The translations under genes and the position numbers were made by a program. Below the pieces are notes generated by a model. The model saw nothing but the letters and a program-made list of their open reading frames with translations, had not been told where the DNA came from and made no database searches. From JBBRBB01 sp038206235 (GTDB lineage: Bacteria; Bacteroidota; Bacteroidia; Chitinophagales; Chitinophagaceae): a DNA stretch of 64,000 nt. Where the stretch lies: the NCBI GenBank assembly GCA_038206235.1, contig JBBRBB010000001.1:1-64000 (forward strand). The letters are read 5' to 3'. The first letter of the stretch is position 1. Every line of letters starts with the position of its first letter. Below, in pieces: positions 8,780-18,114 of the stretch.

Positions 8780-10066
8780 ATGCGGTATTTCATATTCGTT
8801 TTTATATTGCTTATTTATGCGGTCTGCAGCACAGCACAACTCCGTACAGACACCCTGTTGAAAAATATACTGGCCGCCGAAAATGATAGTTTGTTTCAGC
8901 AGGTATTAAATCATCCCGAAACGTACTGTTACCAGATTATCTATACTCAGATTAACCGTGATAAAAAAAATGAACCTCACTTCACCAATTATTATTATCA
9001 GTATGATTCACTGCAATATTTCAACCCCGCATCCACCGTAAAATTGCCACTAGCTTTTTTGTCACTGGAAAAAATTAATGAACTGAAACAGCATGGTATA
9101 AATAAGTTTACGCCTATGCAGTTTGACAGCGCTTATTCAAAACAAACCGTTCTCTATAAAGACAGCACTGCTGAAACCGGACTGCCTTCAATTGCACAGT
9201 TTATACGTAAAGCATTTTTGGTAAGCGATAATGATGCCTATACCCGCATGTATGAATTTGTGGGGCAACAATCTATTAACCGGCGCCTGCATGCAATGGG
9301 ATATGCTGACCTGCGCATCACCCGCCGCTTTATTCGCATGAATTCCGACGAAAACAGGCATACGAATCCCCTCCGTTTTATAAAGCCTGATGGTTCGCTT
9401 ATCTATGCACAGCCCATGGCATACAATACCGATTCATTTGATTTTAGCCATATCAATAAAATGGGCACAGCCTACTATAACCAGCAGGATAGTCTTATCA
9501 ATGAACCGATGGATTTTACCACGCATAATAATGTTACACTGCAAGATCTGCAGCAACTGCTGCAATCTGTTTTGTTTCCCAATTCTGTTTCTTCCCGGCA
9601 GCGTTTTAATTTACAAAAAGATGATTATGATTTTTTATACCGCTACCTTTCGCAGTATCCATCAGAGACTGATTACCCGAAATATGATACGGGCCTTTAT
9701 TACGACAGTTACGTAAAATTTTTTTTTCAGAAAGACCATTACATACCAGATTCTATAAGGGTGTTTAATAAAGCCGGCTGGTCTTATGGTTGCATTACCG
9801 ATGTATCATATATAATAGATTTAAAAAACAAAGTGGAATTCATGCTCACCGCAACGGTGTATGTAAACAGCGATGGTGTGCTTAATGATGATAAGTATGA
9901 ATATGAAAGCATTGGTCATCCCTTTCTTTACCAACTGGGGCAGTGCATTTACTGGTACGAATTAAACCGCCACAGAAAATACATCCTCGATCTTTTACGC
10001 TTCAATATGCACTATGAAAAAAGGAAAGAAGATAACCGCCCCGCGGTAAAAGAAATTGATAACTGA
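8780..10066 (+). CDS. exported serine hydrolase, class A beta-lactamase-like
   Basis: About 428 residues from the chosen start. The ATG at 8780 places a signal peptide (MRYFIFVFILLIYAVCSTAQ) directly at the N terminus; the frame is open back to an ATG at 8735, which would only add 15 polar residues. Penicillin-recognising motifs are visible: SxxK in PASTVKLPLAF, SDN in FLVSDNDAYTRMYEF, and a KAGWSYG stretch where the KTG box is expected. The protein is longer than a typical beta-lactamase. It is probably a periplasmic serine hydrolase; true beta-lactam hydrolysis is unproven. Confidence 0.72.
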   Translation: MRYFIFVFILLIYAVCSTAQLRTDTLLKNILAAENDSLFQQVLNHPETYCYQIIYTQINRDKKNEPHFTNYYYQYDSLQYFNPASTVKLPLAFLSLEKINELKQHGINKFTPMQFDSAYSKQTVLYKDSTAETGLPSIAQFIRKAFLVSDNDAYTRMYEFVGQQSINRRLHAMGYADLRITRRFIRMNSDENRHTNPLRFIKPDGSLIYAQPMAYNTDSFDFSHINKMGTAYYNQQDSLINEPMDFTTHNNVTLQDLQQLLQSVLFPNSVSSRQRFNLQKDDYDFLYRYLSQYPSETDYPKYDTGLYYDSYVKFFFQKDHYIPDSIRVFNKAGWSYGCITDVSYIIDLKNKVEFMLTATVYVNSDGVLNDDKYEYESIGHPFLYQLGQCIYWYELNRHRKYILDLLRFNMHYEKRKEDNRPAVKEIDN

Positions 10067-10195
10067 AAGATTTATTTTTCCTTCCTCATTTTCAATTAAT
10101 TTATCACATAGAAAATTCAGTTTTGCACGGTATTAAAAAAACTTTTTTTGGTAAGCAAGAAAAAGTGTAATTTAATACGGCAAAAACTCCCGAAA

Positions 10196-10573
10196 ATGAA
10201 TCAACACATCATTTCCAGAATCGCCATCATTCTGTTATCAATCGTAATGATTGTATTTGGCATTTACCATTTTATGTATCCAAAAAACCTTATAGGGTTT
10301 CTGCCTTCTTTTTTGCCTAGGGGTAATATCTGGGTATATATTGTGGGTGGAGCGTTTATTCTTGCAGCTATTGCTTTTATAACCAACAGGCAGGTAAAGC
10401 TGGCAGGGTATCTTCTTGCAATATTGCTGTTCATATTTGTGCTCACTATTCATTTGCCAAATGCCCTGCAATCGAGTAATGACGAAGACCGCCAATTGGC
10501 ATTAATAAATTTACTTAAAGACACAGCGATTGCAGCCTTTGCCCTGCACATAGCAGCCAATGCAAAAACGTAA
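10196..10573 (+). CDS. DoxX-like small membrane protein
   Basis: 125 residues from the ATG at 10196; an upstream TTG in the same frame is less likely. Four hydrophobic segments are visible (about residues 5-22, 38-58, 63-84, 104-120), with FGIYHFMYPKNLIGFLPSFLP between the first two. This resembles the DoxX/DoxD-like membrane family of Bacteroidota, for which no single reaction is established. It is an isolated gene. Confidence 0.6.
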   Translation: MNQHIISRIAIILLSIVMIVFGIYHFMYPKNLIGFLPSFLPRGNIWVYIVGGAFILAAIAFITNRQVKLAGYLLAILLFIFVLTIHLPNALQSSNDEDRQLALINLLKDTAIAAFALHIAANAKT

Positions 10574-10943
10574 CAGAATTTTCACTAACTATTGCTTTGA
10601 GAATTTTTTCCATTTACAAAAAATGGGGATAAGTTTTTATTGTGGCCAAACTGTAGTTTTTATTTCGGTAATAATATTTTTCAATGGTCTTAATGAAACG
10701 AAGTTCGGGATACCTATAAAAAATAAATATTCTTATCATCACATCTTCCCGAAAGAGACGGCAATCTTCTCCGGATAGCTATTGGTTCAGAAATTTAATC
10801 AGCAAACTCTGCATATACAACAAATTTGTTTTAAAGCAAAGCGAAGCCTCAACATTTTCACAAAAAGAAATTAACACCATTGAATAATTTCATATTATTA
10901 AAATTCAAAAAAATTATTTTAGTTTGTACTGAAATTATTTTGG
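10574..10943. other. intergenic region without a supported gene
   Basis: 370 bases of AT-rich sequence between the DoxX-like gene and the SirB1-like gene. Frames in it are short and lack composition or motifs that would support coding. No clear stem-loop, repeat or full promoter pair was found. Confidence 0.5.
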
Positions 10944-11816
10944 ATGAATGAAAACAAAGAAATAACGGCCCTGTTTACTTTGATTGATGACCCTGATGCC
11001 GAGGTATTCAATACAGTAAGTGATAAAATTGTTGGCTATGGAAAAGGCATTATTCCAAACCTTGAAAATCTTTGGGAAAACACCATCAGTGAACAAGTGC
11101 AGGAGCGTATTGAAATGCTTATTCATCGTCTTCATTTTTACGATTTGGTGGCTGATTTTACAGAATGGCGCAACACTGCATACCAGGATTTGCTTTTTGG
11201 TGCATTACTCGTTGCAAGATTTCAATATCCTGAATTGCACACAGCGCCTGTGATACAGGAAATTGAAAAGATACGCCGCAATGTATGGATTGAGCTTAAC
11301 AGTTTTCTTACACCGATTGAGCAGGCAAATGTTATCTCAAGCATTGTATATAATTATTATAATTTAAAAGGCGTTGAAGTATCTTACACAAACCCTGATG
11401 AATTTTTGCTGCACAAAGTATTGCAATCAAAAAAAGGAAATACCATTGCCAATGGCATTTTGTATTTGGTGCTGGCAGAATTACTGGCCATACCGGTGAA
11501 AGCCATTAATATTCCAAAACAATTTGTGCTGGCATTTTTCGGAAATATTAATGATGCCTCTGAACAATCTGCCGACCCAAGAGAAAAAATCAGCTTTTAC
11601 GTTGATGCTACTACGGGGCAGATATTCAGCCAAAGAGATGTAGATAATTATTTCAAGCGTATTTCCATTCTTCCCTCGCCTTTATACTTTAAGCCATTAA
11701 ATCATACCAAAATAATTTCAATGCTTCTGAACGAATTATCCCGCTGCTTCGAAAGCCCTGACAAACAATATAAAAAAAATGAATTGCAGCAACTCGCTAA
11801 TCTGCTTGATAAATAA
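10944..11816 (+). CDS. SirB1/transglutaminase-like family protein
   Basis: 290 residues. The central part (FLTPIEQANVISSIVYNYYN ... LLHKVLQSKKGNTIANGILYLVLAELLAIPVKAINIPKQFVLAFF) matches the SirB1 family, which carries a transglutaminase-like fold. The catalytic Cys position expected in active transglutaminases appears to be replaced (GNTIANGILYL), so it is probably a non-catalytic member. N-terminal helices (about 1-100) look HEAT-like. No established role. It converges on the FKBP gene at a shared hairpin. Confidence 0.72.
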   Translation: MNENKEITALFTLIDDPDAEVFNTVSDKIVGYGKGIIPNLENLWENTISEQVQERIEMLIHRLHFYDLVADFTEWRNTAYQDLLFGALLVARFQYPELHTAPVIQEIEKIRRNVWIELNSFLTPIEQANVISSIVYNYYNLKGVEVSYTNPDEFLLHKVLQSKKGNTIANGILYLVLAELLAIPVKAINIPKQFVLAFFGNINDASEQSADPREKISFYVDATTGQIFSQRDVDNYFKRISILPSPLYFKPLNHTKIISMLLNELSRCFESPDKQYKKNELQQLANLLDK

Positions 11817-11844
11817 AAATGCCGCAAAATATTTCTGCGGCATT
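11811..11844 (-). terminator. intrinsic terminator between convergent genes
   Basis: AATGCCGCA (11818-11826) pairs with TGCGGCATT (11836-11844) around a 9-nt loop. On the minus strand the stem is followed by TTTTTATTT, so it terminates the FKBP transcript well. On the plus strand the following bases are less T-rich, so it may serve the SirB1-like gene only weakly. Confidence 0.75.
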
Positions 11845-11872
11845 AGCATTTAAAATAATCAAATTTTATATT

Positions 11873-12808
11873 TTACTCATGTTCTACCGGCGGCTGTGGA
11901 GGACTTTTAGATTTGTTTTCTGCGGGCATATTTTTTACATCAAGAATTTCTATATCAAACACAAGATTAGAATAGGCAGGCATTTCTGGCCCGCGACCCT
12001 GCGGTCCATAAGCAAGGACGGCAGGCACTAAAATTTTTCCCTTTGAGCCTTTTGAAAAATAAGGCAATGACTCATTCCATCCTTGCATAACATCGTGCCT
12101 GCCATCATGTATGCCCACATATACTTCAATCGGCTCGGTGTGACCTTTTGTAGTATCCATATTTGTATCAAAAACTTTTCCATCCTTCATAAAATATCCT
12201 TTATATTTTATCACTGCAATTTTGCCGGAATCGGCTTTTAATAAAGGGTCTCCGGCAACTTCAATGGCAGCGAAAGCGCCATTTTTTGTTTTCACGCCTT
12301 TGATATTTTTCTGCGCCATATATTTTTCAACAGCTTGTATCTCCCTGTCTTTTTCAAGCCCCGATTCTTTTTGATAATCCACCATCATAGCGCTGTCTGA
12401 TTTATAAATTTCAAGAAGCTTAAGGCTGCATTTAATAGTGCCGCCTTTTGTAAAGATAGAATCATACTCGGGTATATATTTCCGGCTCTTGAGCGTATCA
12501 ATGCTCATAACTATTTCCGCACTGTCGCCTGCACTGAGCTTGGGGATTATTTCCATAAAAGTGTACTCAGAGCGTTTGCCTGTATCTAAGGGAGAAAACC
12601 CGGGAATTTTACCATAAGATGAAGGCAGAACGGAATCGTTGTTTCCAATAACATACCGGAGATGAAATTTTACAAACTCTCCTGCCTTTGGTTTTTCTCC
12701 GCCTTTACCGGGAAAAACCTTATACACCAGGCCACTGGGTGTTTTTTCGTAATTTACATTACATGCCAGCAGCCATACTGCTGTAATCGCTGTGATTGTT
12801 GTTTTCAT
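11873..12808 (-). CDS. FKBP-type peptidyl-prolyl isomerase, lipoprotein
   Basis: 311 residues from the second in-frame ATG, chosen because it gives a lipoprotein signal (MKTTITAITAVWLLAC, lipid Cys at about 16) and starts 1 base after the stop of the upstream gene. Two FKBP-like regions are present: about 35-125, and the better conserved about 190-290 with GKVFDTN, VMQGWNESL and LVPAVLAYGPQGRG. It likely folds proteins in the periplasm, anchored to a membrane. It is translationally linked to the DHH gene upstream. Confidence 0.85.
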   Translation of the reverse strand: MKTTITAITAVWLLACNVNYEKTPSGLVYKVFPGKGGEKPKAGEFVKFHLRYVIGNNDSVLPSSYGKIPGFSPLDTGKRSEYTFMEIIPKLSAGDSAEIVMSIDTLKSRKYIPEYDSIFTKGGTIKCSLKLLEIYKSDSAMMVDYQKESGLEKDREIQAVEKYMAQKNIKGVKTKNGAFAAIEVAGDPLLKADSGKIAVIKYKGYFMKDGKVFDTNMDTTKGHTEPIEVYVGIHDGRHDVMQGWNESLPYFSKGSKGKILVPAVLAYGPQGRGPEMPAYSNLVFDIEILDVKNMPAENKSKSPPQPPVEHE

Positions 12809-12809
12809 T

Positions 12810-13817
12810 TTATTGTAATTGATTTTCATAATTTTTTAAAACTTCTTTAAATTTTTTTACATTTTCTTCCAGCGTTTCTGAACTTCTGCCACCGGCGGCA
12901 TTCAAATGGCCGCCACCCTCAAAATAGGTACGTGCCATCTGGTTTACATCAAACCCTTCCTTGCTTCTGAAGCTCCATTTTCTTTCCTCTGTTCTGTCAA
13001 TAAGTAATGCCCCTAACTTTATTCCTTCCATAGTAAGAAGGTAATTTACGAGACCTTCTGTATCACCGGTTTTCATTTCATATTTAATAAGATCCCATTT
13101 TGGAATAGCCATTAATGCTGTATTATACTCATACAGCACTTCAAGCCTGTTGAGCAAAGCATTACCGATAAATCGTAAACGGCTTTCAGAAAAGTTATCA
13201 TAAATTTTATCGTGAATCAGGGAATGATTTAATCCCATGTCTTTAAAATGCGCAACTATTCTGTGTACATGGGCTGAAGTGATAGCGAATCTGAATGAGC
13301 CGGTATCAGTCATGATTCCTGTGTACAGGCAGGTTGCCATATCCAGATTTAATTTATCAGAGTATGGTGAGCTACAAATAAAATCGTACACCATTTCGCA
13401 GGCAGAGCTTTTATCAATATCACTCCATTGAAAATTAAAAAAATTTTCAAGTGGCTGCCTGTGATGATCTATCAGCACTTTAATGCAGGCTGCATCAATG
13501 AGCGTCTGTTCCATTTTTTTTGTGCGGTGCATTACATTAAAATCAACACAAAATAAAATTTCCGCCTCGCTGATTACCTGCGTATTTTTTTCTATATCTA
13601 TTTCAAAATTTACTAACTTATCACAGCCCGGCATCCAGTTAAGAAAACCTGCCCAGTTAGTTGGCGAAATAACGGTAACAGTATGTTTTAAAGCAGTAAG
13701 AAAATGATACAGTGCCAATGCAGCGCCCATTGCATCTCCATCCGGTTTTTGGTGCGTTGTTATTACAATTCTTTTTTTATCGCCCAGCAATGGGTAAACA
13801 TTTTCGAGTGCCTGCAT
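12810..13817 (-). CDS. DHH-family phosphoesterase (NrnA-like oligoribonuclease / pAp phosphatase)
   Basis: 335 residues with DHH motifs in order: ITTHQKPDGDAMGAALALYH near residue 20, FCVDFNVMHRT near 90, the LIDHHRQP motif at about 116, a GIMTDTGSFRFA metal-site stretch near 168, and a C-terminal DHHA1 domain ending GGGHLNAAGGRSS. This is the pattern of NrnA, which degrades nano-RNAs and dephosphorylates pAp. It is followed almost without gap by the FKBP lipoprotein gene and diverges from ndk. Confidence 0.88.
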   Translation of the reverse strand: MQALENVYPLLGDKKRIVITTHQKPDGDAMGAALALYHFLTALKHTVTVISPTNWAGFLNWMPGCDKLVNFEIDIEKNTQVISEAEILFCVDFNVMHRTKKMEQTLIDAACIKVLIDHHRQPLENFFNFQWSDIDKSSACEMVYDFICSSPYSDKLNLDMATCLYTGIMTDTGSFRFAITSAHVHRIVAHFKDMGLNHSLIHDKIYDNFSESRLRFIGNALLNRLEVLYEYNTALMAIPKWDLIKYEMKTGDTEGLVNYLLTMEGIKLGALLIDRTEERKWSFRSKEGFDVNQMARTYFEGGGHLNAAGGRSSETLEENVKKFKEVLKNYENQLQ

Positions 13818-13950
13818 ATAACGGCGGCAAAATTGCGGTTTTCAAACCATTCCTTCAAAACAATTTTATTTGTTTTTAATTTATTGAATATAAAATCTTT
13901 AAACATAGGCGTTTGAACCCCTACTTTTGCGCCCAAATTCAAGCATTACC

Positions 13951-14367
13951 ATGAGCAATATTACATTTACAATGATTAAGCCCGATGCTGTAAGTAAAAA
14001 TCATACCGGAGCTATTCTTGACCGCGTAACAAAAGCCGGATTTAAAATCAGAGCGATGAAATTTACAAAACTCACCACAGAGCAAGCGGCAGCCTTCTAC
14101 GCTGTACATAAAGAAAGGGCTTTTTATAAAGACCTGATAAATTTTATGAGCAGCGGACCTATTGTAGCTGCTCTATTGGAGAAGGAAAATGCAGTAGGTG
14201 ATTTTAGAAATTTAATTGGCGCAACAGACCCTGCAAAAGCAGATGCAGCAACAATAAGAAAAGATTTTGCAACTTCAGTTCAGGAGAATGCAGTGCATGG
14301 CAGCGACAGCAATGAAAATGCTGTAATAGAAAGTAATTTCTTTTTTTCTTCATTGGAAAGATTCTGA
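13951..14367 (+). CDS. ndk: nucleoside diphosphate kinase
   Basis: 138 residues from ATG 13951 (MSNITFTMIKPDAVSKN). The phosphorylated histidine lies in NAVHGSDSNENA at about 115, with TMIKPDAV and SGPIVAALLEKENAV also present. It balances NTP pools by phosphate transfer through the His. A TTG eight codons upstream is in frame but the family starts at this methionine. A TACTTTTG box at 13922-13929 just upstream fits a -7 element. Confidence 0.96.
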   Translation: MSNITFTMIKPDAVSKNHTGAILDRVTKAGFKIRAMKFTKLTTEQAAAFYAVHKERAFYKDLINFMSSGPIVAALLEKENAVGDFRNLIGATDPAKADAATIRKDFATSVQENAVHGSDSNENAVIESNFFFSSLERF

Positions 14368-14439
14368 TAAAATGCTGAAGACGAAAAGTAATTGATGTCT
14401 TCTCCTTACATTTACCTTATACTAAAAGCTTGCCCGCTA

Positions 14440-15630
14440 ATGCAATTATCTTCTTTGCTAAAACGCTTCAATGAACCCGAAACACTTAAAATGGCCAAGC
14501 TGGGCCGTGAATTAAGAGCCAAAGGTGTTGATGTAATTGATTTGAGTTTAGGAGAACCCGATTTCGATACACCACAACACATTAAGGATGCAGCCATACA
14601 GGCAATTAAGGAGAACTGGAGCCACTATCCGCCCGTTGCCGGTTTTTTAGATTTGCGTCAAGCTGTATGCACCAAATTTAAAAGAGATAATGCTCTTGAA
14701 TATAAACCCGAAAATATTATTGTATCAACAGGTGCTAAACAGAGTTTGGCAAATACCATTCTTGCACTTATTGATGAAGGGGATGAAGTAATAATTCCCA
14801 TTCCCTATTGGGTTACTTATTCTGAAGTGGTAAAAATGGCAAGAGGGAAAGTGATTGAAATAAAAAGTTCTATAGAAAGCAATTTTAAAATTTCACCCGA
14901 ACAATTAGAAGAAGCTATTACACTAAAGACAAAAGCCTTTCTTTTTTCATCTCCCTGCAATCCCTCAGGTGCTGTTTATAATAAAGAAGAATTAAAATTA
15001 TTGGCCGAAGTTTTTAAAAGGCATTCTGATATTTATATTATCTCCGATGAAATTTATGAATACATCAACTTTGTGGGCAGCCATGAAAGCATTGCACAGT
15101 TTGATGAATTAAAAGAAAGAGTAATTGTAATAAACGGATTAAGCAAAGGTTTTGCAATGACGGGCTGGCGCTTAGGATACCTTGCTGCAAACAAAGAAAT
15201 AGCCTCAGCTTGTGAAAAATTACAGGGACAATTTACAAGCGGTGCAAATTCCATAACGCAAAAAGCAGCAGTGGCGGCGCTTACAGGAAGCCTTTCGCCA
15301 TCCTTTGAAATGGTAAAAGAGTTTACAAACAGAAAAGCAAAAGTGATGCAATTAGTGCAGGAAATTCCGGGATTAAAATGCTTTAATCCTGAAGGAGCAT
15401 TTTATATTTTCCCAGATGTGTCTTTTTATTTTGGTAAAACAAACGGCGATACAACCATTCAAAATGCAAATGAGCTTTGCATGTATTTGCTTCATACAGC
15501 AAATATATCATCTGTAATGGGCGATGCATTTGGGGAACCGAATTGCATACGTTTTTCATTTGCCAACAACATGCAGAATATTGAAAGAGGATGGGCGAGA
15601 ATTAAAGAAGCACTATCAGCATTAAAGTAA
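14440..15630 (+). CDS. aspartate-type aminotransferase, class I/II (AspC-like)
   Basis: 396 residues from ATG 14440, where homology begins (MQLSSLLKRFNEPETLKM). Fold-type I PLP motifs: LSLGEPDFDTPQHIK near residue 38, STGAKQSLANTILAL near 100, SPCNPSGAVY near 172, and the PLP lysine in INGLSKGFAMTGWRLGY at about 235. Domain and length fit the Bacteroidota aspartate/prephenate aminotransferase group; substrate specificity is not certain. Confidence 0.88.
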   Translation: MQLSSLLKRFNEPETLKMAKLGRELRAKGVDVIDLSLGEPDFDTPQHIKDAAIQAIKENWSHYPPVAGFLDLRQAVCTKFKRDNALEYKPENIIVSTGAKQSLANTILALIDEGDEVIIPIPYWVTYSEVVKMARGKVIEIKSSIESNFKISPEQLEEAITLKTKAFLFSSPCNPSGAVYNKEELKLLAEVFKRHSDIYIISDEIYEYINFVGSHESIAQFDELKERVIVINGLSKGFAMTGWRLGYLAANKEIASACEKLQGQFTSGANSITQKAAVAALTGSLSPSFEMVKEFTNRKAKVMQLVQEIPGLKCFNPEGAFYIFPDVSFYFGKTNGDTTIQNANELCMYLLHTANISSVMGDAFGEPNCIRFSFANNMQNIERGWARIKEALSALK

Positions 15631-15672
15631 ATGAATTAAATTTTTTGTATTTTACTTAAGGTAAATAATTTT

Positions 15673-16443
15673 TTATTGAATAGTTGCTTCACCGGCGCCG
15701 GTTATTTCCATTAAGTTTTTATTCTGTACGAAAGCAATAATTTTAAAATCACTTTTAGAAAGGTTTCCCGGGATTTCAAAATTCACTGAACCTTTATTTG
15801 AATCAGAAAGATTTTGAGTAACGAAATCTCTTACAACATTCACATGATGTAATTGCCTGCCTCCATTTTCTCCTCTCTTTACGCTGGTGGTTGCCTGTAA
15901 CTGCACAAGCGCAATATTCAATACGCTGTTTGCTTTATTATCAAGGCTATAATTAACGGTAATATTTTTTCCGTCTTTTGAATTAGCCTCTAATTGAATA
16001 TTTAAAGAACCTGTTTGCTGCAATTCACTCTGCACCGTTTTGTGAAGCAATGATTCATTGGAGCCAACAAATTCAGTTTTGCCATTTACAATTACCTGCG
16101 GCGTGTATATACTGCCTAATTTAAAAGCAGATGCATACTTCCTTTGCCGGTTTGAATTATCGGCGTTGCTGAAGGCATCTTTCCAACCAAGATTATTCCA
16201 GTAATCAACGTGAAAGCCTAACACATAAACATGAGCGGGAAATTCCTGCGAAATTTTTTCAACTGCTTTATCTGCAGGCGGACAACTGCTGCAGCCCTCT
16301 GAAGTAAATAATTCTACTACAGCAAATCCTTTTGCAGTTACAGATTTTTTCTCATCTTCTTTCGGATGCTTTAAAAAAAATGGAAATGATAAAGCGCCAA
16401 TGATTCCGATTGCTATAGCTGATTTTAGAAAATGAAGTGTCAT
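15673..16443 (-). CDS. DUF1223 thioredoxin-like exported protein
   Basis: 256 residues with an N-terminal membrane or signal segment. The DUF1223 core VELFTSEGCSSCPPADKAV (CxxC at about 53-56) is followed by VLGFHVDYWNNLGWKDAFS and YTPQVIVNGKTEFVGSN, then a beta-rich C-terminal half. The fold is thioredoxin-like and the protein is likely periplasmic. The biochemical role of DUF1223 is not established. Confidence 0.88.
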   Translation of the reverse strand: MTLHFLKSAIAIGIIGALSFPFFLKHPKEDEKKSVTAKGFAVVELFTSEGCSSCPPADKAVEKISQEFPAHVYVLGFHVDYWNNLGWKDAFSNADNSNRQRKYASAFKLGSIYTPQVIVNGKTEFVGSNESLLHKTVQSELQQTGSLNIQLEANSKDGKNITVNYSLDNKANSVLNIALVQLQATTSVKRGENGGRQLHHVNVVRDFVTQNLSDSNKGSVNFEIPGNLSKSDFKIIAFVQNKNLMEITGAGEATIQ

Positions 16444-17015
16444 AAATAATTATTTTAGATTACCTATGACGTTGATGGATGGGTTAGCTTTCCAAAAGCG
16501 TGTTAAAATATTTTAGTATGAGAAGGTTTAAGCCGGGATTACTGAACTCCCACCAAAGTTTTTAATATTCTATTTATCAAATTGCAGTAATCGAAATGGT
16601 CTGCTATTCTATTCCCTAATAGAAATGCTTCAGCCCGGCAGGCGCCCCAAGATATTTTCAAATCGCATTTACTATACTCAAATATAGCTTCCATTTCTCA
16701 TGTACATTTTGTTAGCACATTTTATATTCCTAAACGATAAGAAATAAGCAAGGAGGGGATTTTATAGTTATGGGCAAGTTTGAATAACAGCACGTAGAGA
16801 TACACGGTGACAAAGGTTAACTTTGGAGCAATATATCTTTAACCTAGGGTGATAATTCTATTGCCGCCAAATCGCAGACACAAAAATCGTAATGGAAAAA
16901 TATAATCATTAATCTTGGAGGCGATGGCATGGATAAATGGTGCGATTAGCTGCTCGAAAAAAATGAATGAGAAACAGGAAAAGAAAATTACAGTCCCTGT
17001 ATAGAATATCAACTA
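16444..17015. other. 570-base region without a supported gene
   Basis: Short broken frames only. No RNA gene, repeat or terminator was recognised. It separates core genes from an accessory block containing gene remnants, so it may itself be worn-out coding sequence, but nothing in it can be named. Confidence 0.45.
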
Positions 17016-18020
17016 TTGATAAAGCTTTTTCAAATATGCGCTAATCTCTTTGACGCACTGGCGACTTTCTGGAAGAGTAAAAAAGGAAATCAATTCTTCA
17101 GTAATCTGCTGGTAGTATCTTTTATGGCCGTATTATTGATAGCGGTAACAAATTATTTCGGGTTATTGCATGGTTTTCCATTTTTAACTAATATCACATT
17201 TTTCACTCCCATTCATTTTTCATTTACTATTTTATTGCTGATTGAAATGGCCGGATTGCTCTTTGTAATTCCTCAATCACTTGCCAATTCAATTGCCAAG
17301 CAATTTGAGATTCTATGCCTGATATTATTACGTTCTGCTTTAAAAGAATTTTCCCTACTTGAGTTATCAGGGTCAATGGACATAGTGCGGAATTCAGTTT
17401 TGAAAATGCTGGCTGATAGTTTCAGCGCTCTCATCGTTTTTCTCTTATTAGGATATTACTATAACGTGCAAAAGCATCGGCCTATCGTCATAGATGCCGG
17501 TGACAGGGAGCGGTTTGTTTTATTTAAAAAGTTTATAGGGTTGTGCATGTTGCTATCCATGATTGTGTTTGGGGTTGCGGATTTATATCATTTCTGGCAT
17601 ACCGGAATTTTCACTCAATCATTCAGTAATTTTTATTTAGTCCTTATTATTGGCGATTTATTTCTTATGCTGATTGCTTACAGATATGTAATACATTTTC
17701 CGGATGTATTCCGGTATTCTGCCTTTATCTTAGCCACGATCTTCATTCGTTTATCATTAACAGCTCCGGTTTATTTCAATGGATTACTCGCTATTGTTAG
17801 CGCCCTTTATGCCATTGGTGTAGTGTATTTTCATAACTTGTTTTTAGAAGGAAGGCAAGAGCACTTGATAAAAAAACAAAATCAGTTGAGTCAATTTGAC
17901 TTTTCACTTATGAAAGATTTAAATCACCAATGCGGTAAAGGATTTGGCAGGCGGAATGTTTTGGATATGCGGCATTTTATCTGGCGTATTAAAAATGGCA
18001 GACAGTTTTTGCCAAATTGA
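17016..18020 (+). CDS. polytopic membrane protein of unknown function with a foreign 3' end
   Basis: About 334 residues from a TTG start; no ATG is available before residue 37. Roughly seven or eight hydrophobic segments run from residue 28 to 285 (for example LLVVSFMAVLLIAVTNYF, LIVFLLLGYYY, LVLIIGDLFLMLIAYRYV). I do not recognise the family. The last 45 or so residues change character and match the start of a DUF1016 nuclease (see 17880-18060), so the natural C terminus has probably been lost. Confidence 0.5.
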   Translation: MIKLFQICANLFDALATFWKSKKGNQFFSNLLVVSFMAVLLIAVTNYFGLLHGFPFLTNITFFTPIHFSFTILLLIEMAGLLFVIPQSLANSIAKQFEILCLILLRSALKEFSLLELSGSMDIVRNSVLKMLADSFSALIVFLLLGYYYNVQKHRPIVIDAGDRERFVLFKKFIGLCMLLSMIVFGVADLYHFWHTGIFTQSFSNFYLVLIIGDLFLMLIAYRYVIHFPDVFRYSAFILATIFIRLSLTAPVYFNGLLAIVSALYAIGVVYFHNLFLEGRQEHLIKKQNQLSQFDFSLMKDLNHQCGKGFGRRNVLDMRHFIWRIKNGRQFLPN

Positions 18021-18060
18021 GTGGGAGCTTTTTAATATCCATTTTGGAAAAAATTACCTG
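17880..18060 (+). pseudogene. remnant of a DUF1016 (YhcG-type PD-(D/E)XK nuclease) N-terminal region
   Basis: In the reading frame of the membrane protein, LNHQCGKGFGRRNVLDMRHF matches the signature of the DUF1016 N-terminal domain (xxGKGFSRRNLxxMRxFY). The match continues one frame over, as FYLAY - stop - KWQTVFAKLSGS, again a DUF1016 signature. The remnant therefore carries a frameshift and a stop, and nothing of the nuclease domain follows. DUF1016 proteins occur in defence and restriction contexts. Confidence 0.6.
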
Positions 18061-18114
18061 ATAATGCCTTCTTAGTGGAAAGTATTTTCTATCTTGCTAA
18101 GATATGCTCTGATA

